10,135 nucleotides of DNA from Gemmatimonadales bacterium (GCA_004525055.1 SPDF01000038.1:1-10135), one strand, 5' to 3'; counted from the first letter of the stretch, positions 1-6,728 are shown. The notes: a model not told the origin generated them from the letters alone. Program-made: numbers and translations.

Positions 1-1
1 G

Positions 2-85
2 AGCCCCGGCCATTCCGCGCCCGGCCTGACGATCGGCCTGCCGGCGGCGGCCCTCCTCGGCGACGGGCTCGGAGCGCTGGACTAA
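2..85 (+). other. Coding-like tail ending in TAA, possibly the detached N-terminus of the glycosylase
   Basis: The window opens inside a reading frame that runs to a TAA at 83-85. Of its 27 sense codons, 25 end in G or C, which marks this frame as translated; the frame starting at base 1 shows a weaker bias. The peptide is rich in Ala, Gly, Leu and Pro and ends in Gly-Ala-Leu-Asp. It is in the same frame as the following uracil-DNA glycosylase. Many family-4 glycosylases have a low-complexity Ala/Pro linker before the first cysteine pair, so this could be that linker cut off by the stop. It could equally be the last residues of an unrelated upstream protein. I do not recognise a domain in it. 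Confidence 0.5.
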
Positions 86-625
86 CTTGGCGCCGTTGCG
101 GAACGGATTGCCAGTTGCACCCGGTGCAGCCTGGCCCAGAGCCGGAAGAACACCGTCCCCGGTGAGGGGAATCCCGCTGCCGACTTGATGCTGGTGGGTG
201 AGGGGCCCGGCGCCACCGAGGACGAAACCGGCCGGCCATTTGTCGGTGCGGCCGGGGAACTCCTGACGCAAATCCTCGGATCTATCGGGATTCCGCGGGA
301 GAGTGTATTCATTGCCAATGTCGTGAAGTGCCGGCCCCCGCAAAACCGGAAGCCGTTGCCGGACGAGTCCACCGCCTGCCTGCCGTATCTCCGCCGACAG
401 GTGCAGTTGGTCCGCCCGAAGGTGATTCTGGCGCTCGGCGCGACGGCCGCTGAGTCATTGCTCGGCGTCCGAAAGAGCCTGGGCGTACTGCGCGGCGCCG
501 TGCACCTCTACGGGGGCATTCCGCTGGTGGTCACGTATCATCCTGCCGCACTGCTCCGCAACCCGAATTGGAAGAAGCCGACCTGGGATGACGTCCGTAT
601 CGCCCGACAGCTCCTCGATCGCTGA
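86..625 (+). CDS. Family-4 uracil-DNA glycosylase (4Fe-4S type), start unresolved
   Basis: Removes uracil from DNA, the first step of base excision repair after cytosine deamination. Motif A begins at 197 (Gly-Glu-Gly-Pro-Gly, then Gly-Arg-Pro-Phe-Val-Gly) and motif B is the His-Pro at 539. The four cysteines expected to hold the [4Fe-4S] cluster are at 116, 125, 329 (in Val-Lys-Cys-Arg-Pro-Pro) and 377. This pattern fits family 4 rather than the family 1 Ung enzymes. The first ATG/GTG/TTG in frame is the TTG at 185, followed by ATG at 188; starting there would lose two cluster cysteines and the first strand. Coding similarity reaches back to the TAA at 83-85 with no usual start codon, only an ATT at 107. 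The gene may therefore carry a nonsense change, a sequence error or a rare start. The given start is simply the first codon after the stop. The 3' end overlaps dnaB by 38 bases. Confidence 0.88.
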   Translation, partial: LGAVAERIASCTRCSLAQSRKNTVPGEGNPAADLMLVGEGPGATEDETGRPFVGAAGELLTQILGSIGIPRESVFIANVVKCRPPQNRKPLPDESTACLPYLRRQVQLVRPKVILALGATAAESLLGVRKSLGVLRGAVHLYGGIPLVVTYHPAALLRNPNWKKPTWDDVRIARQLLDR

Positions 626-1964
626 GACCTATACCGGCCGCGCCGTCCCCTGGAGTCAGGAGGCGGAGCAGGCCGTGCTGGGCGCCATGCTGCTCGACCA
701 GGACGCCGCGCTCCTGGCGACGGAACTGGTGCAGGACGAGATGTTCTATCGGGAGGGAAATCGTCGCCTCTTCCGTGCGATGGTCGCGCTCGTGGAGCAG
801 CGGACCGTCATCGATCCGGTCACCCTGCGCGAAGAACTTGGGCGCCGCGGGGAGCTCGACGTCGTGGGTGGCCCCGACTATCTGGCCGACCTGGTGGACG
901 CCGTCCCCACCGCCGCCAACCTCGAGTACCACGCGCGGATCGTCAAGGACAAGGCGATTCTCCGCCGCCTGATCGAGACCTCCACCGGCATCATCACCGA
1001 AGCGTACGACGGCCGCTCCACCGCCTCCGACCTGCTCGACAAGGCGGAATCCCGGATCTTCCAGATTTCCCAGGAGCGAGGCAGCGAGGGCTTCAGCCGG
1101 CTCAAGGAGATGCTGTGGCCGACAATGGAGCGCATTGAAGCGCTCCAGCGCAGCGGCAAATCGATCACGGGCGTACCGAGCGGCTTCGTAGATTTGGACC
1201 GGTTGACGTCAGGCTTCCAGCCGTCGGAACTGGTCATCATCGCGGCTCGGCCGTCGATGGGGAAGACCGCCTTCTGTCTGAACATCGCCACGCACGCCGC
1301 CGTGGAGGGGGAGGGGGTCGCAATCTTCTCGCTCGAAATGTCGCGCGACCAGCTGGTGCAGCGGATGCTGACCGCCGAGGCGCGGGTGGACAGCCAGCGG
1401 GTGCGGCAGGGCGGACTGCGGGACGCCGACTTCACCAACCTGGCACGCGCTGCGGGCGTGCTCCAGAGTTGCCCGGTGTGGATCGACGACACGCCGAGCC
1501 TCTCGCTGCTGGAAATGCGCAGCAAGGCGCGGCGGCTCAAGGCCGACAACGACATCAAGATGGTGGTGGTGGACTACCTCCAGTTGATGCGGAGCCCGGA
1601 GTATGCCGAAAACCGGGTGCAGGAGATCAGCGACATTTCGCGCTCCCTCAAGGCGCTGGCACGCGAACTCGCGGTGCCGGTCGTGGCGCTGAGCCAGCTC
1701 TCGCGCGCCTCGGAGCAGCGGGGCGGGGAGCGGCGGCCGATTCTCTCCGACTTGCGGGACTCCGGCGCCATCGAGCAGGACGCCGATCTGGTCATGTTCA
1801 TTCACCGCCCGGAGTACTACGACCGGGAGGACGAATCGAAGAAGGGGCTGGCCGACATCATGCTGGCCAAGAATCGAAACGGCCCCACCGGCGACATACA
1901 ACTGCGCTTCAGCCGCGAGTACACGCGCTTCGACAGCTTCTCAAGCCGCGACGACCCGGAGTAG
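588..1964 (+). CDS. dnaB: Replicative DNA helicase DnaB
   Basis: The hexameric 5'-3' helicase that unwinds DNA at the replication fork and works with primase. The protein is 458 residues, close to the E. coli enzyme (471). The N-terminal primase-interacting domain covers about residues 21-122, beginning Pro-Trp-Ser-Gln-Glu-Ala-Glu. A linker follows, then the RecA-like ATPase from about 190. Walker A is Ala-Arg-Pro-Ser-Met-Gly-Lys-Thr with Lys226; Walker B ends at Asp329 in Val-Val-Val-Asp-Tyr-Leu-Gln-Leu. The late motif Asp-Ser-Gly-Ala-Ile-Glu-Gln-Asp-Ala-Asp is present. There is no intein, although this family often carries one. The ATG at 588 is the only usable start before the conserved N-terminus, so the 38-base overlap with the glycosylase is real. 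A weak purine-rich stretch (570-577) is the only visible ribosome-binding candidate. radA begins one base after the stop codon. Confidence 0.97.
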   Translation: MTSVSPDSSSIAETYTGRAVPWSQEAEQAVLGAMLLDQDAALLATELVQDEMFYREGNRRLFRAMVALVEQRTVIDPVTLREELGRRGELDVVGGPDYLADLVDAVPTAANLEYHARIVKDKAILRRLIETSTGIITEAYDGRSTASDLLDKAESRIFQISQERGSEGFSRLKEMLWPTMERIEALQRSGKSITGVPSGFVDLDRLTSGFQPSELVIIAARPSMGKTAFCLNIATHAAVEGEGVAIFSLEMSRDQLVQRMLTAEARVDSQRVRQGGLRDADFTNLARAAGVLQSCPVWIDDTPSLSLLEMRSKARRLKADNDIKMVVVDYLQLMRSPEYAENRVQEISDISRSLKALARELAVPVVALSQLSRASEQRGGERRPILSDLRDSGAIEQDADLVMFIHRPEYYDREDESKKGLADIMLAKNRNGPTGDIQLRFSREYTRFDSFSSRDDPE

Positions 1965-1965
1965 C

Positions 1966-3339
1966 ATGGCCCGCTCGCAGTCGGTTTATCGGTGTACGGA
2001 GTGCGGACACGACCATCCCAAGTGGGTCGGCCGGTGCGATGGGTGCGAGGCATGGAATACCGTGACGGAAGAGCCGCTGGCGCGGCCCGCCGCCACGCGA
2101 GCGGGGCGGCGCAGTGCGCCGCGCCCCTCTCACGCTCCCGCAGCACCCGCGATCCGCCTCCGTGACATCGCCGAATCCCGCCTCATCCGCTGGCCCACCG
2201 GTCTCCCTGAACTCGATTTTGTCTTGGGCGGGGGCATCGTCCCTGGCTCGATGACGCTCATCGGCGGCGAGCCGGGCATCGGCAAGTCCACCCTGCTCCT
2301 TCAGGTCGCGGCTCGGCTGGAATCTGGCGGGCGCCGGGTGCTCTATGCCAGCGGCGAAGAGTCCCCCGATCAACTCCGACTCCGTGCGGCCCGACTCGAA
2401 GAAGATGCCGGGCCCGTTCACGTGCTCGGCGAAACCCGGCTCGAAGCGGTCCTCGAGGCCGCCGCCGCGCTCCCCGCCGAGTTTCTCGTCCTCGACTCCA
2501 TCCAGACGGTCTACACCGATTCCCTCGAAAGCGCCCCCGGGAATGTCGGGCAGGTGCGGGAATCGGCCGCGCTCCTGATGCGTTATGCCAAGGAAACGGG
2601 CACGGCAGTGGTGGTCGTCGGACATGTGACCAAGGGGGGCGGCATCGCCGGCCCCAAGACGCTTGAACACATCGTGGACACCGTCCTCTACTTCGAGGGA
2701 GAGGGATCCCTCGATTATCGGCTCCTCCGCGCCACCAAGAACCGGTTCGGTTCCGTGGACGAGCTGGGTGTTTTCTCCATGACGGAGCGTGGACTCGTCG
2801 CGGTGCCGAACCCGTCGGCGATGTTCCTGGCGGCGCGCACCACCGGTACCAGCGGCAGTGCGGTCACCGCGTTGATGGAAGGCACCCGCCCGGTCCTCGT
2901 GGAGGTGCAGGCGCTTGCCGCGCCCTCGGGATACGGCACGCCACAGCGTGTGGCCACGGGTCTCGATCCCAAGCGGCTCGCGGTACTGCTTGCCGTCCTC
3001 GAGCGGCGCGGCAACACCTCGTTCGCATCGCTGGACGTGTTTGTACAGGCCACTGCCGGCGTCCGCCTGGCGGAGCCGGGTGCGGATCTGGCGGTTGCGG
3101 CGGCCCTGCTCTCCAGCCTGCACGGCCGGCCGGTGCCTGCGGATGTGCTCTATCTGGGGGAAATCGGTCTCGGGGGTGAAGTGCGCCCCATCAGCGGTAT
3201 GGAACGCAGGATGACGGAGGCGGCGCGGTTGGGCTTCCGGCGCGTGTTCTCGCCAGGACGGAATCCGCCCACTGTCGCGGGCATCACCGTGGTCGGCGTG
3301 GACCACATCGATCAACTGGTCAAGAGCCTTGCCGCCTGA
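1966..3339 (+). CDS. radA: DNA repair protein RadA (Sms), branch-migration ATPase
   Basis: Acts in homologous recombination, extending and processing RecA-made strand-exchange intermediates. All parts of the family are present in its 457 residues. A C4 zinc finger uses Cys10, Cys13, Cys24 and Cys27. The RecA-like ATPase has Walker A Gly-Glu-Pro-Gly-Ile-Gly-Lys-Ser with Lys107 and Walker B at Asp177. The RadA-specific Lys-Asn-Arg-Phe-Gly motif is at 258-262. A C-terminal Lon-protease-like domain contains Gly-Glu-Ile-Gly-Leu-Gly-Gly-Glu-Val-Arg; in this family that domain is structural, not a protease. The ATG start is preceded by GGAG at 1958-1961, which overlaps the end of dnaB. Standing directly after dnaB, it is likely co-translated with the replicative helicase. 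Its last 11 bases overlap the proposed ispD start. Confidence 0.97.
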   Translation: MARSQSVYRCTECGHDHPKWVGRCDGCEAWNTVTEEPLARPAATRAGRRSAPRPSHAPAAPAIRLRDIAESRLIRWPTGLPELDFVLGGGIVPGSMTLIGGEPGIGKSTLLLQVAARLESGGRRVLYASGEESPDQLRLRAARLEEDAGPVHVLGETRLEAVLEAAAALPAEFLVLDSIQTVYTDSLESAPGNVGQVRESAALLMRYAKETGTAVVVVGHVTKGGGIAGPKTLEHIVDTVLYFEGEGSLDYRLLRATKNRFGSVDELGVFSMTERGLVAVPNPSAMFLAARTTGTSGSAVTALMEGTRPVLVEVQALAAPSGYGTPQRVATGLDPKRLAVLLAVLERRGNTSFASLDVFVQATAGVRLAEPGADLAVAAALLSSLHGRPVPADVLYLGEIGLGGEVRPISGMERRMTEAARLGFRRVFSPGRNPPTVAGITVVGVDHIDQLVKSLAA

Positions 3340-4024
3340 CGTCGGGGTGATCGTGGTGGCCGCGGGCCGAGGTACCCGTCTCGGCGGGACGCCGAAGCAA
3401 TTTCGCGAGCTCGCGGGCGTCCCCGTGCTGCTGCGCGCCATCCGACCCTTCGCCTCCCATCCATCCGTCATCTGCACCGTCGTCGCGTTGCCGCCGGAAA
3501 GCGTCGCCGCACCGCCGGAGTGGCTCAGGTCGCTCGCGGGCGACCGCCTGCGATTCGTGGCTGGCGGGGCCGAGCGGGGTGACTCGGTCCGTGCCGCACT
3601 CGCGGCGCTTCCCGCGGCATGCACGGTGGTGCTGGTGCATGACGGGGCGCGTCCCCTCGTGTCACGCGAGACCATCGACGCTGTCATCGCGGTGGCCGCG
3701 GGCGGCAGCGGCGCCGTGGCGGCGGTGCCGCTGGGAGACACGCTCAAGATGGCGGAAGAGGGGGAGGGGGTATCCATCGTCGAGCGCACCATCCCGCGCC
3801 GGCGACTCTGGCGCGCCCAGACCCCTCAGGGATTCCCACGCGAGCTGCTGGAACGCGCGGCCGAGTCGGCCGCCGCCGACGGCGTGCAAGGCACTGACGA
3901 CGCGGAACTGGTCGAACGAATCGGGGGCCGGGTGGAACTCGTCCCCGACCAGCCAACCAACATCAAACTCACCACGCCGGCGGACTTCACGCTGGCGGAA
4001 GCGCTGCTCCGGGCGGCGCCATGA
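3329..4024 (+). CDS. ispD: 2-C-methyl-D-erythritol 4-phosphate cytidylyltransferase IspD
   Basis: Joins MEP and CTP to give CDP-methylerythritol and pyrophosphate, the third step of the non-mevalonate isoprenoid pathway. Length is 231 residues (E. coli 236). The nucleotide loop is Ala-Ala-Gly-Arg-Gly-Thr-Arg-Leu-Gly with Arg17, followed by Lys23 in Thr-Pro-Lys-Gln-Phe. Arg157, just before Leu-Trp-Arg-Ala-Gln-Thr-Pro-Gln, and Lys213 in Asn-Ile-Lys-Leu-Thr correspond to the catalytic residues known in E. coli. Val-His-Asp-Gly-Ala-Arg-Pro is also intact. The start is uncertain. TTG at 3329 gives a normal-length N-terminus but overlaps radA by 11 bases; GTG at 3347 lies just after the radA stop and would still keep the first strand. 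The stop overlaps the tsaC start in ATGA. No ispF follows, although the two are often neighbours or fused. Confidence 0.95.
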   Translation: MPPDVGVIVVAAGRGTRLGGTPKQFRELAGVPVLLRAIRPFASHPSVICTVVALPPESVAAPPEWLRSLAGDRLRFVAGGAERGDSVRAALAALPAACTVVLVHDGARPLVSRETIDAVIAVAAGGSGAVAAVPLGDTLKMAEEGEGVSIVERTIPRRRLWRAQTPQGFPRELLERAAESAAADGVQGTDDAELVERIGGRVELVPDQPTNIKLTTPADFTLAEALLRAAP

Positions 4025-4671
4025 GCCTTCCATTTCTCACACCGGATGACGTGGAACGCGCGATTCCTGCTGTGCGCGACCACCTCGCCGCCGGCAAGCT
4101 GCTCGCCTATCCCACCGAGACGGTCTATGGGCTCGGCTCCGCCCCGACCGAACACGCCCTGGACGCCCTCGCTCGCCTCAAGGGGCGCCCGCCAAAGAAG
4201 CCGTTCCTGTTGCTGGTCTCGAGCGAGAAGATGCCGGAGGAGTGGGGGCTCATCTATTCCCGCGCTGCCAGCGCCCTGGCCGACGCGTTCTGGCCTGGAC
4301 CGCTGACCCTCATCCTGAAGGGCGGGGAAGGCAGGCTGCCGGATCGACTCCGCGGCGCGGAGGGGGGCATCGGCGTCCGGTACACCTCGCACCGTGGCAT
4401 GCGGCGATTGATCGAGGCGTGCGGAATCCCCCTCACCTCCACGTCGGCCAACCGCCCCGGAAGCCCCCCGGCCGCTGGCGCGGGCGGGATCGGGCCCATG
4501 TTTACCGAGGCTGTGCGGGACGGCGAATTGCTCGTCCTCGACGGCGGCGTACTCGGGAACGTGCCCCCCTCCACCATCGTGGATTGCACTGAACCACTCT
4601 CGCGCCTCGTCCGGGAGGGGGCCATCCCGCGGGAAGAACTGCGCCGCGCGGTCGGGAGTCTCGCGCCGTGA
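4021..4671 (+). CDS. tsaC: L-threonylcarbamoyladenylate synthase (YrdC/Sua5 family)
   Basis: Makes threonylcarbamoyl-AMP from threonine, bicarbonate and ATP. This is the precursor used by the TsaD complex to form t6A at position 37 of tRNAs that read ANN codons. The family signature Pro-Thr-Glu-Thr-Val-Tyr-Gly-Leu-Gly is at residues 31-39. It is followed by the basic nucleotide-binding segment Lys54-Gly-Arg-Pro-Pro-Lys-Lys-Pro-Phe and by Ser-Thr-Ser-Ala-Asn at 140-144. At 216 residues it is the short YrdC-type form, without the extra C-terminal domain of full Sua5 proteins. Its ATG shares four bases with the ispD stop, and its own TGA shares four bases with the next start (GTGA). A neighbouring LMW phosphatase gene also occurs in Bacillus (ywlC-ywlE region), which supports both assignments. 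Confidence 0.94.
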   Translation: MSLPFLTPDDVERAIPAVRDHLAAGKLLAYPTETVYGLGSAPTEHALDALARLKGRPPKKPFLLLVSSEKMPEEWGLIYSRAASALADAFWPGPLTLILKGGEGRLPDRLRGAEGGIGVRYTSHRGMRRLIEACGIPLTSTSANRPGSPPAAGAGGIGPMFTEAVRDGELLVLDGGVLGNVPPSTIVDCTEPLSRLVREGAIPREELRRAVGSLAP

Positions 4672-5165
4672 CCTCCGCGTCCCACCCCACCCCGCGTCGC
4701 GTGGCTCTCGTCTGCACCGGCAACACCTGCCGTAGCCCGCTGGCGGAAGCGTTGCTGCGTCAGGCGCTGGGGGCACAGGGCCTCGCCGATGTCGGGGTGA
4801 TGTCCGCCGGCACGGGAGCCTGGGAGGGTGCGCCTGCCTCCGAGGGAGCCTACCTGGTGGGATTGGAACGTGGACTGGACCTCTCGGCGCACCGCGCACG
4901 ACTCATCACGAGCGAGTTGGTGGCTGCGTCCGACCTGATCCTGACCATGGCCCGCCATCACCGCGCCAGGATTCTCGAGCTCGGGGGAGGCAATCAGGTA
5001 CACCTGCTCGGCGAATACGCCGGTCGCTCGGGGGCCAACGAGGAGGTTGCCGATCCCTTCGGTGCCGACCTGGAGATCTATCGCCAGACGCGCGATGAGC
5101 TGAGCGCGCTGACCACCATCGTGGCCGTGCGACTGGCGGAGGAGCGGCGGAATGCAGGGGGGTAG
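4668..5165 (+). CDS. ywlE: Low-molecular-weight phosphatase, probably protein-arginine phosphatase (YwlE type)
   Basis: A 165-residue cytoplasmic phosphatase of the LMW-PTP fold. The phosphate loop is Cys16-Thr-Gly-Asn-Thr20-Cys-Arg22-Ser-Pro: Cys16 is the nucleophile and Arg22 binds phosphate. The general acid is Asp129 in Asp-Pro-Phe-Gly. In B. subtilis YwlE, a Thr at the place of Thr20 is the known determinant for phosphoarginine, whereas tyrosine phosphatases usually have Ile. The tail Ile-Tyr-Arg-Gln-Thr-Arg-Asp-Glu-Leu also resembles YwlE. The likely role is to remove arginine phosphorylation placed on proteins by an McsB-type kinase; that kinase is not in this window, so a tyrosine or general phosphatase remains possible. 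The start is the GTG overlapping the tsaC stop, with a Ser/Pro-containing lead of about ten residues. The 3' end overlaps aroE by 14 bases. Confidence 0.9.
   Translation: MTSASHPTPRRVALVCTGNTCRSPLAEALLRQALGAQGLADVGVMSAGTGAWEGAPASEGAYLVGLERGLDLSAHRARLITSELVAASDLILTMARHHRARILELGGGNQVHLLGEYAGRSGANEEVADPFGADLEIYRQTRDELSALTTIVAVRLAEERRNAGG
5138..5144 (+). promoter_or_regulatory. Strong ribosome-binding site for aroE inside the phosphatase gene
   Basis: The sequence GGAGGAG lies 7 bases before the aroE ATG, within codons of the preceding phosphatase gene. It is the best Shine-Dalgarno match in the packed first block and fixes the aroE start at 5152 despite the 14-base overlap. It suggests that aroE can load ribosomes independently of the upstream gene. 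Confidence 0.7.
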
Positions 5166-5955
5166 GACTCGCGTCTTCGCCCTGCTTGGCGATCCGGTGG
5201 CGCACTCCCTCTCCCCCGCCATACAGAACGCGGCGTTCCGGGTCCTCGGACTCGACGCGGTGTACGTCCCGCTGCGTTGCGTGCCCGCCCATGTACCCGT
5301 TCTGATGGCGGCGCTGGCCGAGGCGGGGGGTGGGGGCAATGTCACCGTGCCGCACAAGCATCTGGCCGCCACCGCGTTGACGCGACCGAGCGAACGGGTG
5401 AGGGCACTGGGCACATGCAACACCTTCTGGTGGGACGGGAGCGCGCTCACCGGTGAGAGCACGGATGTCGAGGGGGTGCAGGCCGCCCTCCGTCGGCTCG
5501 AGGTCGACCTGGAGACGTGGCTCGTCATCGGTACCGGTGGTTCCGCCCGCGCGGTCGCAGAGGCGGCTCGCCTGGCCGGAGCCCGACTCGCCGTGTCCTC
5601 ACGCGATCCGGGTCGGGCCGCCGCGTTTCTTGCCTGGGCGGGCGGCCTTGGCATCGAGATCGCCGGCGCCGACGATGCGACGCTGGTGATCAACGCCACC
5701 CCCCTCGGCATGAAGGAGGGAGACCCCGTACCATCCCGGGCCGAGACCACGCCGCGGGCGGTCGCCGCGCTGGATCTCGTGTACCAGCGAGGTGAAACGC
5801 CTTGGGTTCGGCTTCAGCGCGAGGCAGGGCGGAGGGCCGCCGATGGGCGGGAAGTGCTCCTGGCCCAGGGTGCTGCCGCCCTCAGCCGGTGGTTCCCGAA
5901 GCAGACTCCGCCGCTCGACGTGATGCGGGCCGCACTTCATGCTGCCCTCGATTGA
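5152..5955 (+). CDS. aroE: Shikimate dehydrogenase (NADP-dependent)
   Basis: Reduces 3-dehydroshikimate to shikimate with NADPH, on the route to aromatic amino acids. The 267-residue protein has the usual two-domain layout. The substrate loop is Ser19-Leu-Ser-Pro. Lys69 in Asn-Val-Thr-Val-Pro-His-Lys is the catalytic lysine, paired with Asp105. A Rossmann loop Gly-Thr-Gly-Gly-Ser-Ala-Arg-Ala lies at 127-134. Asn181-Ala-Thr-Pro-Leu-Gly-Met and a late Asp-Leu-Val-Tyr follow. The usual Gly-x-Asn-Thr-Asp around the catalytic aspartate reads Gly-Glu-Ser-Thr-Asp here, so Ser103 replaces a commonly conserved Asn; the catalytic pair is intact and the enzyme should work. It overlaps the phosphatase gene by 14 bases and comF by 17, so it belongs to the same transcript. 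Confidence 0.95.
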   Translation: MQGGRTRVFALLGDPVAHSLSPAIQNAAFRVLGLDAVYVPLRCVPAHVPVLMAALAEAGGGGNVTVPHKHLAATALTRPSERVRALGTCNTFWWDGSALTGESTDVEGVQAALRRLEVDLETWLVIGTGGSARAVAEAARLAGARLAVSSRDPGRAAAFLAWAGGLGIEIAGADDATLVINATPLGMKEGDPVPSRAETTPRAVAALDLVYQRGETPWVRLQREAGRRAADGREVLLAQGAAALSRWFPKQTPPLDVMRAALHAALD

Positions 5956-6670
5956 TCTCCGCGCAGTGCTCTCGGCGCTCGAATGGGCGCTGCTTCCTCC
6001 GCAATGCCTGACCTGTGATGAGCCGGTGCCCCGGAGCGACGGCGACTCGTTGATCTGCGGTGTCTGTCGGTCTCGCTGGCGCCGGGTGGCACCACCGCAT
6101 TGTTCGCGGTGTGGCGGCACGGTCCCGCCGGAGGGGCCCTGTGCCTTCTGCGCCGCCTGGCCGGCGGAGCTGGGCGCGGTGTGGGCGGCCGTGTGGCTCG
6201 ACGACGGCGCCCGCAAGGCGATGCATCGTCTGAAGTACGGAGGGTGGTGGCGTGTCGCGGACGCGGTGGCGGCCGGGATGCAACCGGTGCCGCCGCTGAC
6301 CGTCCCGAGTGTGCTGGTCCCCGTTCCGTTGGGCCGCGGGCGGCTGCGCTCCCGTGGCTTCAATCAGGCGGAACGACTGGCGCAGGCGCTGGCTCGCTAC
6401 GGAAGCCACGAGGTGCGGCCGGAACTGCTCCACCGGCGCCGGGAGACCGGCACCCAGACCAAGCTCACGCCGGAGGCCCGTCGGGCCAACGTGAGCGGCG
6501 CGTTTGCGGCCCCGCGATCGGTGCGGGGACGGGTCGTGCTGGTCGATGACGTCCTGACGACCGGTGCCACACTGGCGGAGGCAGCGCTGGCGCTGGCCGC
6601 AGCGGGAGCGACATCGGTCGAGGCGGTTACCTTCGCGCGGGCCCGCCCGCCGGCGACGATGTTGGGCTGA
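5939..6670 (+). CDS. comF: ComF/GntX-family phosphoribosyltransferase-like protein
   Basis: A 243-residue protein with an N-terminal zinc-ribbon region and a C-terminal type I phosphoribosyltransferase fold. Eight cysteines form four Cys-x2-Cys pairs (23/26, 40/43, 55/58, 68/71), enough for two zinc sites. The PRPP motif is Val-Leu-Val-Asp203-Asp204-Val-Leu-Thr-Thr-Gly-Ala-Thr. The family markers Arg-Gly-Phe-Asn-Gln-Ala-Glu and a Gln-Thr-x-Leu followed by an Arg-x2-Asn-Val segment lie between them. ComF is needed for DNA uptake in naturally competent bacteria, while GntX-type members are linked to other roles; the exact reaction is not established. No other competence gene is visible here, so competence should not be assumed. 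The ATG at 5939 overlaps aroE by 17 bases and has no strong ribosome-binding site, which fits translational coupling. It is the last gene of the packed block. Confidence 0.92.
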   Translation: MLPSIDLRAVLSALEWALLPPQCLTCDEPVPRSDGDSLICGVCRSRWRRVAPPHCSRCGGTVPPEGPCAFCAAWPAELGAVWAAVWLDDGARKAMHRLKYGGWWRVADAVAAGMQPVPPLTVPSVLVPVPLGRGRLRSRGFNQAERLAQALARYGSHEVRPELLHRRRETGTQTKLTPEARRANVSGAFAAPRSVRGRVVLVDDVLTTGATLAEAALALAAAGATSVEAVTFARARPPATMLG

Positions 6671-6722
6671 GGGTGCGGTCTGGCCGATTCGGGTTATTTT
6701 TCCGGCATTCTGATTCTCTTAC
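6671..6722 (+). promoter_or_regulatory. Probable promoter/leader region for gap-pgk
   Basis: This is the only clear gap between genes in the window. It contains a locally AT-rich patch (6694-6701 and 6707-6720) in otherwise GC-rich DNA, as expected near a start of transcription. I could not assign a -35/-10 pair at proper spacing, and I see no hairpin with a T-run that would end the comF transcript. A separate promoter for gap is inferred from position and composition only. Confidence 0.3.
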
Positions 6723-6728
6723 AGGAGA
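6723..6728 (+). promoter_or_regulatory. Ribosome-binding site for gap
   Basis: AGGAGA stands four bases before the ATG at 6733. It decides the start: an in-frame GTG at 6673 would add 20 residues unlike any GAPDH N-terminus, whereas the ATG gives the standard Met-Ala-Val-Lys-Val-Gly-Ile-Asn-Gly-Phe-Gly opening. Confidence 0.8.

Noticed and set aside
588..3339. Possible inteins in dnaB or radA
   Set aside because: Both proteins have normal lengths (458 and 457 residues) and uninterrupted Walker motifs, so no insertion is present.
1909..3792. Long minus-strand open frame of 627 codons opposite radA and ispD
   Set aside because: Its product has no recognisable domain and is Arg/Gly/Pro/Ala-rich. 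The plus strand holds two unmistakable enzymes with all catalytic motifs. Long antisense frames are expected in GC-rich genes.
5325..5336. G-rich tract in aroE (six G, T, five G) as a slippage site or quadruplex
   Set aside because: It encodes Gly residues just before the conserved Asn-Val-Thr-Val-Pro-His-Lys and keeps the frame. Similar G runs occur elsewhere in this GC-rich DNA and only two runs are present.
4254..5750. Minus-strand open frame of 498 codons opposite tsaC, the phosphatase and aroE
   Set aside because: It spans three well-supported plus-strand genes, has a low-complexity product and shows no motif; a shadow frame.
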